From Carya illinoinensis (Eukaryota; Streptophyta; Magnoliopsida; Fagales; Juglandaceae), in the NCBI RefSeq assembly GCF_018687715.1, contig NC_056766.1, forward strand, positions 19,451,001 through 19,515,000: 64,000 bases of DNA, in the 5' to 3' direction. Every line of letters begins with the position of its first letter. Positions within the stretch are counted from its first letter, which is position 1. The position numbers and the translations under genes were made by a program. Below are positions 59,739 to 64,000 of this stretch, one piece after another. Below the pieces are notes generated by a model. The model ran no database searches and was not told the origin of the DNA. It saw only the letters and a list, made by a program, of their open reading frames with translations.

Positions 59739-61582
59739 CTGTAAAATTTTTAATATAAAAGAAATAAAAAATTATTCAAAATTTTTATGTATGCAACATT
59801 CACAATATTAATATAAATGTTTTTTTTTTTTTATGAAATTTTTTCATTGCAAAGGTTATTTTCCATGTAAAAGACTTGTGATGAAAATGCATGTTTTTTA
59901 TTTTCTTATGAGAGTAATATTTATAACATTTATTGTTATAGTGATTTTGTTTTTTAATTGCTTCAAATTCTTAATTTCATTTTGACCATTTCTTTTCATG
60001 TGTGCCTTCGCTTTCTACTCCCATAAATTCGGGCAATAACTCAGCGCAATCACATACACAAGAAAAGTCATGACAATTGTAAATCCTACGTGTATCAAGA
60101 TCTGGTAAAGTTTCGAAATGTTAGCATGATTAATGTATAGATTTCAGCATTGTAATCTTTGTGTTTAATGTAATTAATGATTGTACAGTTTACTTTATAT
60201 AATGCAAGATCACACACTGTGTTATGTGTGGGGAAATGAAATCCTTTCCATCTTTAATTAAATTGAATGAGGGCCAATGCAATGTTTTTTAATTTCAATA
60301 TTCAATGTTTGAACTCTTAGAGAAATTAAACACTTAGTTATAATTATGAAATTTTGGTGAATAAGGATTAATGTTTATTCAGATGTTAATTATAAAATTA
60401 AGCCCACTTTATATGTCTATATCTCTCTAACTTAAGCCTTTGTTTTTTACTCAATTGTTTCGATAGAAAAGTTAATTTAAGTTTATACCGACTTGGAAAT
60501 AATAAGCATAGGTATATCATGTATTATGTAATTTCTATGCTTCAATGTACGTATTTCTTACTTGGTGCTGCAACATACATTAAGTTTCGGTATTTTTTTT
60601 TTTTTATTAATTTGTAGCTCTATGTCTTTTACAATTCCAACAAAACTTGTTCAAGAACTCATAAATTAAATCAATTGGGCTAGCATGGGGATATAATTGG
60701 AATATATTATCCAATGAGTTAATTAATTTATTTGGTATGACAATGAATTACATAGAACATATTTTTAAACACACAACATTGATCCTGGCACAGGACAACC
60801 TTAGTGGGGCCGGGAATGGATCCTTCTCCCCCTTCCGGATTTCTGTATTTTTTTTAAGCATTAACAATAATGAATTACATAGGACCTATTTTTAAATTCT
60901 CCAATTATCAAGATATTTTGTATCCTTCTATTTTTTTTCCTTCATTTTACATTGCCATGACTACTTCCCATAACTGCATTAAGCTAGAAGTACCACTCAA
61001 GTCTTTTTTTTTTTGTTCTTTTTTTTCTTTTTTTGTAAAGTCCTTACAAGAAGTTGTAACATTGTAAGCTCTAGAATTTCATTGTTCATTCTTGTTTTAA
61101 GCATTAAAGCTTTCTAGGAAATTAAATTATTTGCATACATGTTGATTTAGAGATGATAATTGAGAAGGAAAAACAATGTAACAATGTATGTCTCCGGTCA
61201 AAATAGTCCCTTGTGGAAATGGCACACAACTTCATTAAATGTTCATTAAATATGGAGCTTTGTATGTCTCGACAATGATTTTTAAATTTAGGATCTGTTG
61301 TAGCATGTGACTTTTGATGGAAGATGTTGATGAGAAATGGAGTTGATGGATTCAGGTGGAGCATTTTTTTAGTGTTTTTATATGCTATTTTATATAGATA
61401 GATATTGCATAATGTTAAAACTATATATCGTACTATGTTTTGGAGTTAGATAAGCATGGGCTTGCGTTATTAGGTTTGGAATTTTAAAAGAATACCAAAT
61501 TTCAGGAAGAAAAGTATAAATCGATATGGTTTTGAATGATCTTTACTTAACATGTGCTTAAGTTTCGTAAATGTGTACTTCT
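58794..61582. other. Unassigned intergenic sequence
   Basis: No gene supported. A T-run (58850-58863) could be the A-tail of a minus-strand retroinsertion, but I find no duplication. Around 59465-59520, AAGCTTCAGTTTGC is repeated twice. An 87-codon minus frame (59166-58903) is not recognisable. From 59740 to 61580 the sequence is AT-rich with homopolymer runs. Confidence 0.55.
59689..59734. repeat. (GA)n microsatellite
   Basis: About 22 uninterrupted GA units. Confidence 0.95.
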
Positions 61583-62199
61583 TGTGATGTCCCAGATTCT
61601 ACTTGGAATTGGACAGACATCTAAAGCGTCGAGACATACAATACAAGGTTATCTGCCCCCGTTCACAATATATAAGATGCAATGTTCTTAACATGTATTT
61701 AGCATTATACAATATTCCGAATGGATATATATATATATATTTTTTGCAATACTATATACCAAACTTATAATATCTTAAATAATTAAAGTATAATATATGC
61801 ATACTTAACAAAATACACATCCAGGATTACAGTACGGGTCTCAAAAGACTGTAATCTCAAAATATTAGAGATCAGACTCCATATTTACATTACCAAAATA
61901 CACTATTGGGCTAGTTCGTCGAGTAACTCGCGTAACTCGACTAATGATACTAGAATATTGTCTAAAAACCTAACTATGGAGGCTATAAGCTCTGAATCAC
62001 ATTTGCGGCATCTAGTCAACCTCTTTCAGTTCTTCAGTGTCTGCTCCCTACTCTGGTTCTGACACATTGCCTGTCATTCAGGGAGAATGGTAGTTGGGAC
62101 TACCACGGTGAGATTTGATTACAAATCTCAGCAAATTAACAGGAACTCTCATACAGGTTAAAGATGCATGCATGATACTAAAAGAAGGAATGCACAATC

Positions 62200-63250
62200 A
62201 AGTCAAAAGTAAGCATAACATAGCTTGACATAGCATGGCATGAAATAATAAGCATAACGTGACTTGACATAACATGGCATGAGCTGACATAACTTGAACT
62301 GAAACTGAAACTTAGCTTGACGTGACGTGAACTTGAATTATAACATGGATGTGAGCTTGAAGCTTGATATGAATATAAACTTGAACATAACGTAATGTGA
62401 AACATGACTTGAACTTAGAATCTTATTCAATAGACTTAATTAATGAAGTAACGACATGGGTGCTAAACGGGTCCCCTTGAGCCATGTGTCCTTATCGATT
62501 ATTGCATCACAATACAGGTATCTATACCAACTGTGAGTGCGTTAATACGTACTCCACAGTTGTTGTGGCCTCACGTATTCTATGTATCATAATTGTTGTG
62601 TCTCACGTAGAGTATGCTCAACAGTTGTTGTGGTCTCAGGAATTGTTTATGTCACAATTGTTGCAGACACACGTAAAATAAAATATTACTCCATCGGCAT
62701 TAGTGCTTGGAGCACTCCGGTGACCAGGTAGTTAGGCCCCCTTCACAACCTGTTGACTGTACTTCGTTAATCGATAGAATTTTACACCTATTTAGATACT
62801 CTAGTGTGAACAAAGGAATTTCACTACGATATTGTATCATCCTAGCACTTAGGGTCGTGATTGACATGAATAACTTACCATGACTATTATCGAGATACAC
62901 AAACTGTATTTGAGATAGGAATTGAGATGAATACGAAAGGATAAAAATCCTAACATGACATGAACGTAAGACAACAGACATGACGTATTTTGAGACATTA
63001 ACTTAATAGACAACATTTCATAACATGACATACATGTAACAGACAATATTTCAGAACATGGCATAACATATAACAAAAAAGATTTAATAACATGTAATAA
63101 TGAATATTACGTGACATGACATACACGGAATAGATGGCATACATAACGTGACATACTTGCAATAGATAATTCGTGTAACAGAATATATTGTATAACATAT
63201 AAGTATTTTATGATAGAATAATTCATGTAACAAATAAATATGCGATGACA
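62200..63250. repeat. Degenerate TAACATGACAT-type repeats
   Basis: Dozens of variants of ACATGACAT / CATAACATG recur with irregular spacing, densest at 62210-62410 and 62950-63260. The minus-strand frames rich in SCHVM residues are translations of this repeat. Confidence 0.7.
62545..62675. repeat. Four-copy ~35-bp repeat with ACAGTTGTTGTGG core
   Basis: Cores at about 62556 (ACAGTTGTTGTGG), 62589 (ATAATTGTTGTGT), 62621 (ACAGTTGTTGTGG) and 62652 (ACAATTGTTGCAG), each followed by CTCACGTA or a variant. It lies inside the LTR-like sequence. Confidence 0.75.
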
Positions 63251-64000
63251 TGGCATATATAACAACATACGAATATAAACTATAGTTCCATTACCCATTA
63301 CACATACACAGTAAATTGATAGTAAGTTAAAAGTTAACTTACCTTGATTTCTACGACAATAAAGCACGAAATACGATAAATTGTAAGAGAGTATTCTAGA
63401 AGTTAGAAATTTAATTACTAGCAATTAGAAATGTGTAAAAGAGACAACTTAAAGTAAAATTATTATTTTATCCTCTACCTGTGAGAAAATGACTATTTTA
63501 CCTACAACTTAAGGATTTTACATCCTAACTCATAAAATTACCAAACTTTACATGTAAATTTTGTCCTAAACTCTAATATCAACTCCAAAAAATTTAAAAT
63601 AATTCACAACTATGAAAAACTCTATATGGCCGAAATATCCATAGTTCATTTCTTTTGATTTTTGTTGCAATTTTTTCAAACTTCAAAACTCATAATTAAA
63701 CCAAAATTTTGAAACAATGATCTTCATATCCTAAGTTTAAAACCATACTTAAAACATCCGTTAAGAAAAAGCTAATCATCAACAATAAATTTTTTGTAAA
63801 AAGACCAAACCTTTTTAACAAATAACAAACATTTGAATCACAAGTTTTGACCCTAAATCAAAACATCTCCAATAATTCTAAAAAATCGAATCTTACTTCT
63901 AACATATTCATGACATCATCTTAAAATCAACCACTCTTTAAATCATCAAACAGAAGTCACTAAAAATCACAAAATAACACTTGGAGTTTTTGGTTTTACA

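Larger units (their letters stand above)
61583..64000 (-). repeat. LTR-like sequence running off the window
   Basis: It begins TGTGATGTCCCAGATTC, the same style of edge as the intact gypsy LTR (TGTGACGCCCCCAAAATCC). It has no coding potential and contains short internal repeats, as in long Tekay-type LTRs. Orientation (minus) is inferred from analogy. No second copy or coding region is in view, so solo LTR and element end cannot be distinguished. Confidence 0.5.

Noticed and set aside
62178..63424. Minus-strand frames rich in SCHVM residues
   Set aside because: They are translations of degenerate ACATGACAT repeats.

Overview
The window looks like nuclear DNA of a woody dicot. Supporting signs are spliced genes with GT-AG introns, plant-type LTR retrotransposons primed by initiator-Met tRNA, plant CACTA and hAT transposons, L1-type LINE tails with an RNase H domain, and a MITE of a kind I associate with Fagales such as walnut and pecan. 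The species assignment is inference. I see no tRNA, rRNA, CRISPR or prokaryotic gene.

Layout. Bases 1-1929 are simple-sequence-rich and hold no gene I can support. One intact-looking host gene lies at 1930-4031 on the minus strand: three exons encoding a 191-residue four-helix DUF1218 membrane protein. About 840 bases upstream of its start codon a large nested transposon block begins.

Nested block (4872 to about 51483). The outer layer is a decayed CACTA (En/Spm) element. It has a CACTA terminus at 4872, TNP2 transposase remains on the plus strand (39.3-41.3 kb and 48.6-50.8 kb) and an opposing-strand ORF. A Ty1/copia element of SIRE-like type (6160-37119, minus strand, target duplication TTCAT) is inserted into that opposing ORF. 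Its 5' side has been amplified into 21 LTR/primer-site junctions with an almost exact 632-bp period. A young, apparently intact Ty3/gypsy chromovirus (27619-37102, minus strand, duplication AAAAT) sits 12 bases from the end of the copia 5' LTR. A 5'-truncated LINE (8870-9504) is inserted in the copia RNase H. On the other side, a 6.8-kb hAT element (41793-48624, duplication GTCATGAG) splits the CACTA transposase gene. The hAT carries a nearly complete transposase gene, a LINE tail and two exons that look captured from a host gene for a DUF3007-type chloroplast membrane protein.

Right part. A second, degenerate Ty3/gypsy chromovirus (52220-58793, plus strand, 357-bp LTRs) contains a MITE and a probable solo LTR. 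Sequence from 58794 to 61582 is unassigned, and another LTR-like sequence starts at 61583 and runs off the window.

The most notable observations are the LTR/primer-site/gag-start array (an incipient satellite), a 100-nt candidate intron that would fuse gag to pol in the young gypsy element, and the gene fragment captured by the hAT element.
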